Shown piece after piece: positions 1 to 7,949 of a stretch of DNA of 60,389 nucleotides (positions are counted from its first letter, which is position 1; every line of letters begins with the position of its first letter). Below the pieces are notes generated by a model, which saw only the letters and a list, made by a program, of their open reading frames with translations, was not told where the DNA came from and ran no database searches. The position numbers and the translations under genes are program-made. The stretch comes from DASRTE01 sp035316885. GTDB lineage: Bacteria > Actinomycetota > Actinomycetes > Jiangellales > Jiangellaceae. Location of the stretch: the NCBI GenBank assembly GCA_035316885.1, contig DATHII010000038.1:1-60389 (forward strand). Direction: 5' to 3'.

Positions 1-337
1 CACCCATGACCGTGCGGCGCGGCAGGGGAACCAGCGAGCCGCGAGTCCACAACCCCGCGTCGACCCGGGCCGGATGGACGAGGTCGCGACCGAGCCCGAC
101 AGCCCGGGCCAGGTCGACCGCCTCGGGACGGCGGTTGAGCAGCGACTCCGCGCCGAGGTCGACCGGAATACCGGCCACCTCGCCGATCCGCAGGTGGCCG
201 CCGACGATCGGCGCCTTGTCGAGAACCGTCACGCGCACGGCCCCTCCGGCGGCTTGCGACAGGAAGTACGCGGCAGCCAGTCCGCTGATACCGCCACCGA
301 CGACCACGACGTCGTGCGTCTGCTGGTCAGAGGTCAC
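1..337 (-). CDS. hemY: Protoporphyrinogen/coproporphyrinogen oxidase, N-terminal part (runs off the window)
   Basis: Only the first about 112 residues are present. After the GTG start (position 337, with GGGAGAG about 10 nt upstream) the protein opens with DVVVVGGGISGLAAAYFL, a Rossmann GxGxxG FAD-binding motif, followed by VLDKAPIVGGHLRIGEVAG and VDLGAESLLNRRPEAVDLA, the usual start of bacterial HemY/CgoX. The family oxidises coproporphyrinogen III to coproporphyrin III in Gram-positive haem synthesis. In many actinobacteria hemY lies near hemE, and here hemE (2487-3509) is on the same strand, separated by a lipoprotein gene and a multicopper-oxidase remnant on the opposite strand. A generic FAD amine oxidase is possible, but the hem context argues against it. 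Confidence 0.88.
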   Translation of the reverse strand, partial: MTSDQQTHDVVVVGGGISGLAAAYFLSQAAGGAVRVTVLDKAPIVGGHLRIGEVAGIPVDLGAESLLNRRPEAVDLARAVGLGRDLVHPARVDAGLWTRGSLVPLPRRTVMG

Positions 338-447
338 AGGCCACTCTCCCAAACTGAGTCCCGATCGTGATCACAGCGTGCAAACCGGTGCCATCGGTGC
401 GCCGTCACACTCCCGACACCGGTCGCGGGCGAGGTGAGGAGACGATC

Positions 448-1317
448 ATGAGACGAGTTCTGGCGACGGTGGCCGCGGTGCTTGCCGTAGTGGTCATCGC
501 GAGCTGCTCCGCGGGCAATGGCGACGACAGCGGGGACGCCACGAGCGCGGGCTCGGGCGCTCAGGAGGCGTCCGACGGCGACTCCGCGGACGAGGGCGAG
601 GCCGGCGGCACCGACCAGGCCGCGCGGGTCGACCCGTCGCCCCGCGAGATCATCCACTACGTCGACCTCACCATCGCGGTGGACGACGTCGAGGCGGACG
701 CCCAGCGGGCCGCCGCGCTGGCCGAGACCTCGGGTGGGTACGTCGCCGACGAGAGCACCGACGGTGCCGAGTCCGCCACGCTCACCCTGCGGGTCCCGGC
801 CGACGGGCACACCCAGATCGTCGAGCAGCTCGAGCAGCTCGGCGAGGTCCGCAACCGCGGCCGCACCGCCCAGGACGTCACCAACGAGGTCGTCGACGTC
901 GACGCCCGGATCGCCTCGCAGCGGCGCAGCATCGACCGGATCCGGGTGCTGCTCGACCAGGCCGTCGACATCGACGACATCGTCCGGATCGAGTCCGAGC
1001 TGGCCAGCCGGGAGGCCGAGCTGGACTCCTTGCTGCAGCGGCAGGAGGAGCTGTCCGGGCTCACGTCGCTGGCCACGGTGACCGTCACCTTCGTCGCCAC
1101 CGGAGGCGGCGCGGACGACGCTCTCGACGCCGGCTTCCTCGGCGGCCTGGGCGCCGGCTGGAACGCGTTCGTCGGCGCCGCGAAGGTCGCCTCCGCCGTG
1201 GTGGGTGTCCTGCTCCCGTTCGCGTTGACGGCAGCCGTCCTCGGCGTCCCGTTGTGGTGGGGCCTCCGTCGGCGTCGACAACCCACGACCATGCCGACCG
1301 GCGCGGATCAGGCCTGA
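448..1317 (+). CDS. DUF4349-type membrane-anchored lipoprotein
   Basis: The 289-aa protein has a lipoprotein signal peptide (MRRVLATVAAVLAVVVIA then SC) with the lipidated Cys near residue 20, an acidic Ser/Gly/Asp-rich linker, a long alpha-helical region (about residues 70-230) rich in charged heptads and likely coiled coil, and one C-terminal membrane span (VLLPFALTAAVLGVPLWWG) followed by an arginine cluster. This matches the DUF4349 layout. The ATG at 448 has GAGGTGAGGAG upstream and is preferred over the longer frame. It is transcribed divergently from hemY across about 110 bp. The role is unknown; an envelope location is clear from the two anchors. Confidence 0.85.
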   Translation: MRRVLATVAAVLAVVVIASCSAGNGDDSGDATSAGSGAQEASDGDSADEGEAGGTDQAARVDPSPREIIHYVDLTIAVDDVEADAQRAAALAETSGGYVADESTDGAESATLTLRVPADGHTQIVEQLEQLGEVRNRGRTAQDVTNEVVDVDARIASQRRSIDRIRVLLDQAVDIDDIVRIESELASREAELDSLLQRQEELSGLTSLATVTVTFVATGGGADDALDAGFLGGLGAGWNAFVGAAKVASAVVGVLLPFALTAAVLGVPLWWGLRRRRQPTTMPTGADQA

Positions 1318-1371
1318 CCGCGGTGGCTGTACCGGTGCTGGTACGTCACACGGCTCTCGGGGTCAACCCGG

Positions 1372-1390
1372 AGGCTTCGGCGCGAAGCTT
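1372..1390 (+). terminator. Possible hairpin after the DUF4349 gene
   Basis: An AGGCTTCG arm, GCG loop and CGAAGCTT arm give an 8-bp stem with one G-T wobble, 54 bp after the lipoprotein stop. There is no U-tract, which is common in actinobacteria. Confidence 0.3.
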
Positions 1391-1452
1391 CCTGGTGTTC
1401 TCAGGGAGCCTCCCGATGTTCGGGCGCGGACCCGCACAGCAGGCTGTCCAAC

Positions 1453-2455
1453 ATGCCTCCACTTCGTCGCACCGCACCTCCGCGCCGTCCTGTCCTGCTG
1501 CGCTGGTTCTTGCGCCTGACCGCCCTCGGTGCGGTGGACGACGAGGGCCGCCGCGTATTCCGGCTGACTGCGCAGGAGGGGCGGACCGAGCTGCTGCCCG
1601 GTACGACGAGCAGCACGTGGGGGTTCAACGGTCCTATCTCGGCCCGACGTTGCGCGCCGCGCGTGGGGAGCAGGTCGTGGTGGAGGTGACCAACGAGCTC
1701 GACGAGGACACCAGCGTCCACGGGCACGGCATGCACCTGCCCGCCGAGATGGACGACGGGCCACACCAACCGGTTGCTCCGGGCGAGACGTGGGAGCCGA
1801 CGTGGACGATCGACCAGCCCGCGGCGTCGTTGTGGTACCACCCGCACCCTCACGGTGAGACCGAGCGGCACGTCTACCGCGGCTTGGCCGGGATGTTCAT
1901 CGTGGACGATCCCGACAGCCCGATCGCCGAGGTGCTGCCCCATGAGTACGGCGTGGACGACATCCCGGTGATCGTGCAGGACAAGACCTCGCCCGAGGTG
2001 CCCGACGCGCTCGCACCGGCGCCCGACCTCGATGTCGCCGACCGGGCGTGGATCGCCGCTTCGAGCTCTCGGGTCGCCAGATCAACGGCCAGGAGATGGA
2101 CATCGCCCGCGTCGACGAGGTGGTCGAGCTCGGCAGTACCGAGGTGTGGGAGGTGCACAACCGAGACGGGGTCCAGCACAACTTCCACGTCCACGACGTG
2201 CAGTTCCAGGTGCTGTCCATCGACGGTGCGGCACCGCCGGCGGAGTTGGCCGGCTGGAAGGACACGATCTTCATGCGGCCGGGTACAACGGTCAAGATCG
2301 CGATGCGGTTCACCGACTACGCCGACCCGGACACGCCGTACATGTACCACTGCCACCTGCTCATGCACGAGGACCGGGGAATGATGGGCCAGTTTGTCGT
2401 CACCGAGCCCGGTCAAGTCGCCGCCGACTCGATCGACGACCACCACGACCACTGA
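1453..2455 (+). pseudogene. Multicopper oxidase remnant with internal deletion and two frameshifts
   Basis: Three frames must be joined. Frame one (from 1453) gives VFRLTAQEGRTELLPGT and WGFNGP. One base is missing at about 1633-1635, after which the next frame gives YLGPTLRAARGEQVVVEVTN, SVHGHGMHLP and WYHPHPHGETERHVYRG. Near 2040-2050 the frame shifts again to RRFELSGRQING, HNFHVHDVQFQVL and MYHCHLLMHEDRGMMGQF. The copper-ligand histidines of domains 1 and 3 are visible, but the normal HWHG reads HGHG, and the whole middle cupredoxin domain (about 150-200 aa) is absent: the text jumps from IPVIVQDK to PDALAPAPDLDVAD. The N-terminus is also short, with no clear Tat signal. The break near 2048 follows directly on the deletion, so damage rather than read error is likely. 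Confidence 0.85.
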
Positions 2456-2486
2456 GCCGGGATCGGGGTGGAAGGGAGGTGATCGA

Positions 2487-3509
2487 TCAGGCCCGACCAG
2501 AGTGCAGGGTCTCGACCACTCGGGCGAGCACGTCGGGGTCGGCCGAAGGTGGCACCCCGTGACCGAGGTTGAACACGTGCCCTGAGGCCGCGCGTCCCTC
2601 GGCGACGACCCGCCGCACCTCGCGCTCGACCACCGGCCATGGTGCGCCGAGGATCGCCGGGTCGAGGTTGCCCTGTAGTGCCTTCCCCGGCACCCGGCGA
2701 GCCGCCTCGTCCAGTGGCACGCGCCAGTCGACGCCCACGACGTCGGCGCCGGCCGCGCCCATCAGCGCAAGCAACTCGCCGGTGCCGACGCCGAAATGGA
2801 TCCGCGGCACCCCGAGATCGGCGACTGCCGACAGCACCGTGCTGCTGTGCGGCAGCACGTACGTCTCGTAGTCCACGGCCGACAGCGCGCCGGCCCACGA
2901 GTCGAACAACTGCACCACCCTGGCCCCGGACAGGACCTGGACCCGTAGGAACTGCGCGGAGATCGCCGCGATGCGCGCCATCAGTTCGTGCCACAGGTCG
3001 GGCTCGCCGAGCATGAGGGCCTTGGTCCGCTCGTGCGTACGCGACGGGCCGCCTTCGACCAGGTAGGACGCCAGCGTGAAGGGTGCGCCGGCGAACCCGA
3101 TCAGCGGGGTGTCGCCGAGTTCGTCGACCAGCGCACCGACCGCCTGGGACACGTAGACCACGTCCGCGGGTTCGAGGGGACGCAGCACGTCGAGGTCGGC
3201 CACGGTCCGGATCGGGTGCTCCACGACCGGCCCGACGCCCTGGACGATGTCCACCCCGACCCCGACGGCGTACAGGGGCAGGACGATGTCCGAGAACAGG
3301 ATCGCCGCGTCGACGCCGTAGCGGCGAAGCGGTTGGAGGGTGATCTCGACGACCATGTCCGGCCGGGTGCACGACTCGAGCATCGGCACGCCGTCGCGGA
3401 GCTTGCGGTACTCCGGGAGCGACCGCCCGGCCTGGCGCATGAACCACACCGGCGGGCGGGCGAGCGGCTCGCCGCGGCAGGCGCGCAGCAGCAGGGCGTC
3501 CTCGCTCAC
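2487..3509 (-). CDS. hemE: Uroporphyrinogen decarboxylase
   Basis: This cytosolic enzyme decarboxylates the four acetate side chains of uroporphyrinogen III to give coproporphyrinogen III. With the GTG at 3509 the protein is 340 aa, the normal family length, and begins SEDALLLRACRGE. Signatures present are PPVWFMRQAGRSLPEYR near the N-terminus, YGVDAAILFSDIVLPLYAVG, VVQLFDSWAGALS and FNLGHGVPPSADPDVLARVV at the end. A second GTG at 3554 would add 15 residues with no family similarity. It is divergent from DUF3000 across about 63 bp. Downstream on the same strand, after the two opposite-strand genes, comes hemY. Confidence 0.96.
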   Translation of the reverse strand: MSEDALLLRACRGEPLARPPVWFMRQAGRSLPEYRKLRDGVPMLESCTRPDMVVEITLQPLRRYGVDAAILFSDIVLPLYAVGVGVDIVQGVGPVVEHPIRTVADLDVLRPLEPADVVYVSQAVGALVDELGDTPLIGFAGAPFTLASYLVEGGPSRTHERTKALMLGEPDLWHELMARIAAISAQFLRVQVLSGARVVQLFDSWAGALSAVDYETYVLPHSSTVLSAVADLGVPRIHFGVGTGELLALMGAAGADVVGVDWRVPLDEAARRVPGKALQGNLDPAILGAPWPVVEREVRRVVAEGRAASGHVFNLGHGVPPSADPDVLARVVETLHSGRA

Positions 3510-3572
3510 CGTCCGATCGTCGCACGGGCGCGCCTTCCCCCCGCTGTCCGGCACCGGTCGTACGCTGCCCGG

Positions 3573-4175
3573 GTGGCACCGAGTAACGGCCCCGACCGCA
3601 CAGAAGCCGGCAATGAGGCCGGCACGCCGACCGCCTTCGTCCAGGCGGTGGCGTCATTGCGCTCGGCGCGGCTGCGGCCCGAGGTCGAGGTCGACGTGAC
3701 GCCGGCGCCGAAGCGGCTCGCGCCGCACGCGTTCGCCCTCACCGCCGAGGTGACCGGGCAAGCGACGTCCGGGCGACTCGTGCTGTTGCACGACCCACTC
3801 GGGCCCGAGGCGTGGCACGGGCAGTTCCGTCTGGTCACCTACGTCCGTGCCGCGCTGGAGGCCGAGATGGCCGCCGATCCGCTGGTGCTGGGCGTCGGCT
3901 GGGCGTGGCTCACCGAGGCGCTGGCCGGGCGGGCGGCGCCGTACACCGGGGCCAGCGGCACCATCACCCGCGTCGCGTCGGAGTCCTTCGGCGGCATGGC
4001 GGCCGAGCCGGCCACGGCCGAGATCGAGATCCGCGCCTCGTGGACGCCGCTCGACACCGACCTGGCTCCGCACGCACTCGCCTGGGGCGACGTGCTGACG
4101 ATGGCCGCCGGCCTGGCCCCGCTTCCGGCGGGCGTCGTGGCGATCCCGTCGCCGCGGGGTGGGCCAGGCCGGTGA
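3573..4175 (+). CDS. DUF3000 family protein
   Basis: This 200-aa protein contains FALTAEVTG, GRLVLLHDPLGPEAWHGQFRLV, VGWAWLTEAL and SFGGMAAEPATAEIEIRASW, the conserved blocks of the actinobacterial DUF3000 family. The function is unknown. The GTG start lies 6 nt after a TACGCT hexamer, which suggests a leaderless transcript. The last codon overlaps the RNase D start by 4 nt (GTGA), so the two genes are translationally coupled. The pair beside hemE is a conserved actinobacterial arrangement. Confidence 0.9.
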   Translation: MAPSNGPDRTEAGNEAGTPTAFVQAVASLRSARLRPEVEVDVTPAPKRLAPHAFALTAEVTGQATSGRLVLLHDPLGPEAWHGQFRLVTYVRAALEAEMAADPLVLGVGWAWLTEALAGRAAPYTGASGTITRVASESFGGMAAEPATAEIEIRASWTPLDTDLAPHALAWGDVLTMAAGLAPLPAGVVAIPSPRGGPGR

Positions 4176-5383
4176 CCGAGCCGCCCGTCCCCCTGCTCGA
4201 TCCGCGAGAGGGGTTGCCGCCGGTCGTCGCCGACGCCGAGGTCCTCGCCGACACGATCATGGCCTTCGGCACCGCCACCGGCCCGGTCGCGGTCGATGCG
4301 GAGCGGGCCTCCGGGTACCGGTACGGCCACCGCGCGTACCTCGTCCAGGTCCGCCGGGTGGGTGCGGGGACGGCCCTGATCGACCCCCTCAAGTGCCCGG
4401 ATCTCTCCGCTCTGGGTGCGGCGCTTGCCGACGCTGAGTGGGTGCTGCATGCGGCCAGCCAGGACCTACCGTGCCTGGCCGAGATCGGCATGCGTCCGGT
4501 CCGGTTGTTCGACACCGAGCTGGCCGGGCGGCTGCTCGGTCATCCGAGGGTCGGGCTCGCCCCACTCGTCGAGAGCGTGCTGGGGTATGCGCTGGAGAAG
4601 GGCCACTCGGCTGCGGACTGGTCCACCCGGCCGCTGCCCGAGCCGTGGCTGCGCTACGCCGCGCTCGACGTCGAACTTCTGATCGAGCTCCGCGACGCGC
4701 TGGACGGGCAGCTGCGCGAGACCGGAAAGCTCGGCTGGGCCCGCGAGGAGTTCGAGACGCTCGCAGCGTCCCGGCCGCCCGAGCCGCGTTCCGACCCGTG
4801 GCGGCGCACCTCGGGGCTGCACCGGGTCCGCGACCGGCGGCGGCTCGCGGCCGTTCGCGAGCTGTGGCTCGAACGCGACCGGCTCGCGCGCCGCCGCGAC
4901 CTGTGCCCCGGCCGTGTGCTTCCGGACGCCGCCATCGTCGAAGCGGCCCTCGCCATGCCGAAGGGACCCGCCGAGTTGGCGACCCTGCCGGTGTTCCGGG
5001 GGCGGGCCCAGCGACGCGAGTCCGACCGCTGGGCCAGGGCCATCGAGCGGGCCCGAGCGACGGCCGACACCGACCTGCCTGCGCTGGCACCGCGCTACGA
5101 CGGGCCCCCGCCGGCCCGGTCGTGGCCCTCTCGGGAGCCCGCCGCCGCCGCGCGGCTGACCGCGGCCCGAGCCGCGGTCGCGGAGATCGCCGAGGCGCAC
5201 GGACTGCCGGTCGAGAACCTGCTCGCCCCCGAGACCTTGCGCCGCGCGGCGTGGACGCCCCCCGACCCGCTGTCCGAGGACGCGGTGGCCGCGGCCTTCC
5301 GCGACCGCGGTGCCCGCGACTGGCAGGTGCGGCTCACCGCCGGGCCGGTCCGCGACGCGTTCGCGGCAGTTCCAGCGGCGTGA
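4172..5383 (+). CDS. rnd: Ribonuclease D (DEDDy 3'-5' exonuclease with HRDC domain)
   Basis: The protein is 403 aa. The exonuclease domain (about 20-200) shows the four acidic positions of DEDDy enzymes: VAVDAERASGYRY (DxE), WVLHAASQDLPCL (D) and LRYAALDVELL (YxxxD). The HRDC nucleic-acid-binding domain follows (about 215-300, RRRLAAVRELWLERDRLARRRDLCPGRVLPD). It trims 3' ends of structured RNAs such as tRNA precursors. The GTG start sits inside the DUF3000 stop (GTGA). A convergent hairpin overlaps its own stop codon. Confidence 0.94.
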   Translation: MTEPPVPLLDPREGLPPVVADAEVLADTIMAFGTATGPVAVDAERASGYRYGHRAYLVQVRRVGAGTALIDPLKCPDLSALGAALADAEWVLHAASQDLPCLAEIGMRPVRLFDTELAGRLLGHPRVGLAPLVESVLGYALEKGHSAADWSTRPLPEPWLRYAALDVELLIELRDALDGQLRETGKLGWAREEFETLAASRPPEPRSDPWRRTSGLHRVRDRRRLAAVRELWLERDRLARRRDLCPGRVLPDAAIVEAALAMPKGPAELATLPVFRGRAQRRESDRWARAIERARATADTDLPALAPRYDGPPPARSWPSREPAAAARLTAARAAVAEIAEAHGLPVENLLAPETLRRAAWTPPDPLSEDAVAAAFRDRGARDWQVRLTAGPVRDAFAAVPAA

Positions 5384-5397
5384 CCACCGGTCACGCC
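5377..5397. terminator. Bidirectional hairpin between rnd and the Ser-Gly lipoprotein gene
   Basis: A perfect 9-bp stem, GGCGTGACC / GGTCACGCC, encloses a 3-nt ACC loop. It covers the rnd stop codon and ends 10 bp before the stop of the convergent lipoprotein gene, so it can serve both transcripts. Confidence 0.6.
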
Positions 5398-5407
5398 GTG
5401 CCAGAGG

Positions 5408-5566
5408 TCACTCAGGGGCAGAACCGGAGCCAGAACCGGAGCCGGAGCCCGAGCCAGAACCGGAGCCCGAGTCCGACCCGTCGTCGGAGCAGCCGGCCAG
5501 CCCGAGGGCGAGCACCGCGACGGTGGTTGCGACCCAGTTGACCGCACGGGAGCGGGGACGATTCAT
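5408..5566 (-). CDS. 52-aa Ser-Gly-repeat lipoprotein
   Basis: A short basic N-terminus (MNRPRSRAVNW) is followed by a hydrophobic stretch and a lipobox, LAGC (Cys26). The mature chain would be only 27 residues: Cys, SDDGSD, eight Ser-Gly pairs, then SAPE. The DNA of the repeat varies at third positions (TCG/TCC/TCT with GGC/GGT), so the protein pattern is kept without a clean tandem DNA repeat. The start codon lies in an ATGA overlap with the upstream membrane transferase, which implies coupled translation. Function is not known. A Ser-rich lipidated stub made with a GT-C-like enzyme could be that enzyme's acceptor (inference). Confidence 0.7.
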   Translation of the reverse strand: MNRPRSRAVNWVATTVAVLALGLAGCSDDGSDSGSGSGSGSGSGSGSGSAPE

Positions 5567-6987
5567 GAGACGGAGATCCTCTCTCTGTGACGCTCCACGT
5601 CCGGCAGCCGACGAGGACGCGCCGTGCGCGCACCCGCAAGCAGCAGGACGAGGACGACGGCTACCCACCCGATGTGGAGCAGCCAGAACCCGGGCCAGTC
5701 GGCCCGGTAGTCGGGAAATACCGGGCGCAGTACCTGGTACAGGGGGTCGTCGACGAACTCGAAGCCGACCACCCAGGTGATCTCGCGGGACCAACCGTCG
5801 ACCAGGAGGACACCCAGGTGGACGACGCCGAGCAGTCCCAGCGCCAGCGCCGCGGGCTGCAAGCGCGGCACAATCCGGCCGAGCCACCAGAGCACAGCCA
5901 GCGCCGCGAGCGGCAGGACGACGACGACCTGGCGGCCCGGCCACCAGTAGCCGTGCATGGTCAGTGCCACCCATGTCGCCACGGCCCAGCCGGTCAGCAA
6001 CGGCACGACGACGACAGCGGCGCGGTACCGGGCGCTACGCGCACCCCAGACGCAGAGTGCGGCCACCGCGGGCACCACGAGCAACCAGGCCGGCTGCCAC
6101 GCGACCAGTCCGTAGGCGCGATCGACGAACAGGGCGACCAGGCGCAGCGACCGTCCCAGATAGTCGGGCTGCACACCCACGACCGAGAACTCGCCGGTCT
6201 GGGTGAAGTGGTCACCGGTCGAATAGACCGTCCAGCCGCCCCAGACCAGCCGGTGCACGAGCAGGTAGAGCGCGCCGGAGGCGGCCAGGCCGCCCGACAG
6301 CCCCGTGACCGCACGCGGGCGGCCGTCGTGGACCAACCGGACGAGGACGACCGCCACCAGCGCCGCGGCCACGGGCAGGTACTTGACCCCGAGCCAGGGC
6401 AGCGCCGTCACCGCGACCACGAGACCGGCCAGCGCCGGTCGCCGCAGCGGCCCGGTGGCGAGAGCGACACCGGCGAGCAACGCCAGCGCCGCCGGCAGCT
6501 CTGGGTACACCTGCTGGCCGTAGACCGCCAGTGGCGGTGACGCGCCGGCCAGGGCCGCGCCCGCACCGGCCACGGTCACGGGAACGCCGAAGCGTCGGAC
6601 CGCGACCCACACGAGCAGCGCCGAGGTCGCAGCGGCCAGCAAGGACAGCGCCACCTTCGCGCCGACCCACCCGCCGAGCCCCACCGGCGCGGCCAGCAGG
6701 ATCGGGAGCAGCGGGTCGTGCGGGCTGAGTCGGCGGCCCTCGTCGAGTGGGCTCGTCTGCATGGGCAGCTCGGCGTCGAAGAAGTTGCGGTATCGCTGTC
6801 CGGCCAACTCGTCGGCAATGTCGAGATCGCCGTCCTCCCACACGGAGACGGCGGTGAGCAGGTACTGGGGCTCGTCGACAGCCGCGTGCCCGCCGTAGGT
6901 GGCCCGGACGCCGATGCCGAGCAGCGCCGCGACAAATGTCGCGACGGCCGCGGCGGCCATCGCGACCTGCAGGCGCCGCGTATTCAC
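5563..6987 (-). CDS. Polytopic GT-C-like membrane glycosyltransferase (PMT/ArnT-like)
   Basis: The 474-aa protein has about eleven hydrophobic spans. After the first span, the loop reads GGHAAVDEPQYLLTAVSVWE. The Asp-Glu pair (D38-E39) before a tyrosine in the first extracytoplasmic loop is the hallmark of GT-C enzymes that take sugar from polyprenyl phosphate. Later loops include GQQVYPELPAALALL and YWWPGRQVVVVLPL. The GTG start overlaps the epimerase stop (GTGA) and its stop overlaps the lipoprotein start (ATGA), so three proteins are made from one tightly coupled mRNA. Substrate and acceptor cannot be read from sequence. Confidence 0.75.
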   Translation of the reverse strand: MNTRRLQVAMAAAAVATFVAALLGIGVRATYGGHAAVDEPQYLLTAVSVWEDGDLDIADELAGQRYRNFFDAELPMQTSPLDEGRRLSPHDPLLPILLAAPVGLGGWVGAKVALSLLAAATSALLVWVAVRRFGVPVTVAGAGAALAGASPPLAVYGQQVYPELPAALALLAGVALATGPLRRPALAGLVVAVTALPWLGVKYLPVAAALVAVVLVRLVHDGRPRAVTGLSGGLAASGALYLLVHRLVWGGWTVYSTGDHFTQTGEFSVVGVQPDYLGRSLRLVALFVDRAYGLVAWQPAWLLVVPAVAALCVWGARSARYRAAVVVVPLLTGWAVATWVALTMHGYWWPGRQVVVVLPLAALAVLWWLGRIVPRLQPAALALGLLGVVHLGVLLVDGWSREITWVVGFEFVDDPLYQVLRPVFPDYRADWPGFWLLHIGWVAVVLVLLLAGARTARPRRLPDVERHRERISVS

Positions 6988-7877
6988 CCGACCGCCTCGA
7001 GCATCGGGATCCTGGCAACGCGCGCGACGGCGTCGACCAGGTCGGTGGCGGCGAGGATCCCGGTCAGCTCGGCCAGGCGTGTCGGGTCCGCCCACGTGTC
7101 GGGCACCTCCTCGGGTGCCGCGGGGACGACCTCGACCACGGGCTCGGTGCCCAGGACGGTCCCGACCGCGTCCACCGCCTCGCGCAGGGTGCGCGGCGAA
7201 CCGCTGCCGACGTTGACCACCCCGGTGGCGCCGGGCAGGACGGCCAAGGCGCGGGCGACCCCCCGCACGTCGGTGAAGTCCCTGGTGCGCTCGAGGCTGC
7301 CGATCACCCGCAGCGGGCGGCCCTGTCGTGCGGCGGCGACCCACCGCGACAGCGCCATGTCCGGCCGCTGTCCCTCGCCGACCACCGTGAACGGTCGGGC
7401 GATCACCAGTGGCGCACCGGCCGCGATCCGGCCCGCGCACACCTGCTCCGCGCGGACCTTGCTGGCGGCGTACCCGCCGACCGGGTGGCAGGGATCCTCC
7501 TCACGGCTGGCGCGGCTGTACCGGGCACCGCCGTACACCGAGGACGACGATGCCACGACGACCGGGACGTCGACCGGCGTGGCCATGAGGAGGGCGCGCG
7601 TCGCGTCGACGTTGTCCCGTTGCCGGCGCCGCTCCACACCGGGCGCATGGTCGCGCACGCCGGGACACCCGGCCAGGTGGATGACCGCATCGGCCATTCG
7701 AAGGGCCGCCAGCGTCGCCGGGTGGCCGTCGCACAGGTCGGCCTGCACGGATACGACGCCGCCCGGCCGGACGACGGGCCGCCGGTCGATCGCGACGACC
7801 CGCTGGCCGCTCCCGAGCAGGTGCGACACGATCGCGCTACCGACGAAGCCGGCGGCTCCCGTGACGACGACGGGCAT
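6984..7877 (-). CDS. NAD-dependent epimerase/dehydratase (extended SDR)
   Basis: This 297-aa extended short-chain dehydrogenase begins VVVTGAAGFVGSAIVSHLL (TGxxGxxG cofactor motif), carries VVVASSSSVYGG (catalytic Ser region) and GGYAASKVRAEQV (YxxxK), then ARPFTVVGEGQRPDMALSRW and RTRDFTDVRGVARAL, all typical of sugar-nucleotide epimerases. It probably interconverts a UDP- or GDP-sugar. A GAGGAGG ribosome site precedes the ATG. An iron box (7905-7923) lies 28 bp upstream, and the gene leads the three-gene minus-strand unit. Confidence 0.85.
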   Translation of the reverse strand: MPVVVTGAAGFVGSAIVSHLLGSGQRVVAIDRRPVVRPGGVVSVQADLCDGHPATLAALRMADAVIHLAGCPGVRDHAPGVERRRQRDNVDATRALLMATPVDVPVVVASSSSVYGGARYSRASREEDPCHPVGGYAASKVRAEQVCAGRIAAGAPLVIARPFTVVGEGQRPDMALSRWVAAARQGRPLRVIGSLERTRDFTDVRGVARALAVLPGATGVVNVGSGSPRTLREAVDAVGTVLGTEPVVEVVPAAPEEVPDTWADPTRLAELTGILAATDLVDAVARVARIPMLEAVG

Positions 7878-7904
7878 CGGCGTGACCCTCCTCGGGCGCG
7901 ATAC

Positions 7905-7923
7905 TCAGGTAAGGCTCACCAAA
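7905..7923. promoter_or_regulatory. DtxR/IdeR-type iron box, left of the pair
   Basis: The 19 bases agree with the published IdeR/DmdR consensus TTAGGTTAGGCTAACCTAA at 15 positions by my count. It lies 28 bp upstream of the epimerase ATG, suiting iron-dependent repression of the minus-strand unit. Confidence 0.75.
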
Positions 7924-7929
7924 CTCGGG

Positions 7930-7948
7930 GTAGGTTAGCCTTACCTGC
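7930..7948. promoter_or_regulatory. DtxR/IdeR-type iron box, right of the pair, overlapping a leaderless promoter
   Basis: This site matches the same consensus at 14 of 19 positions and starts 25 bp from the first box. It ends one base before the GTG of the flippase/GT2 gene. A TAGCCT hexamer (7936-7941) inside it sits 8 nt before the start codon, as a leaderless -10 would, so a bound repressor would cover the promoter. Confidence 0.75.
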
Positions 7949-7949
7949 C

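Noticed and set aside
367..374. GTGATCAC palindrome between hemY and DUF4349 as a CRP-type site
   Set aside because: Only 8 bp and lacking the spaced TGTGA/TCACA arms.
334..1281. Long minus-strand frame of 315 codons opposite the DUF4349 gene
   Set aside because: Arg/Gly/Asp-rich shadow of the plus-strand gene with no domain signal.
5421..5473. Hexanucleotide tandem repeat as a phase-variation tract
   Set aside because: Units differ in third bases and a change of one unit keeps the frame, so it would alter length only; better read as a Ser-Gly coding repeat.
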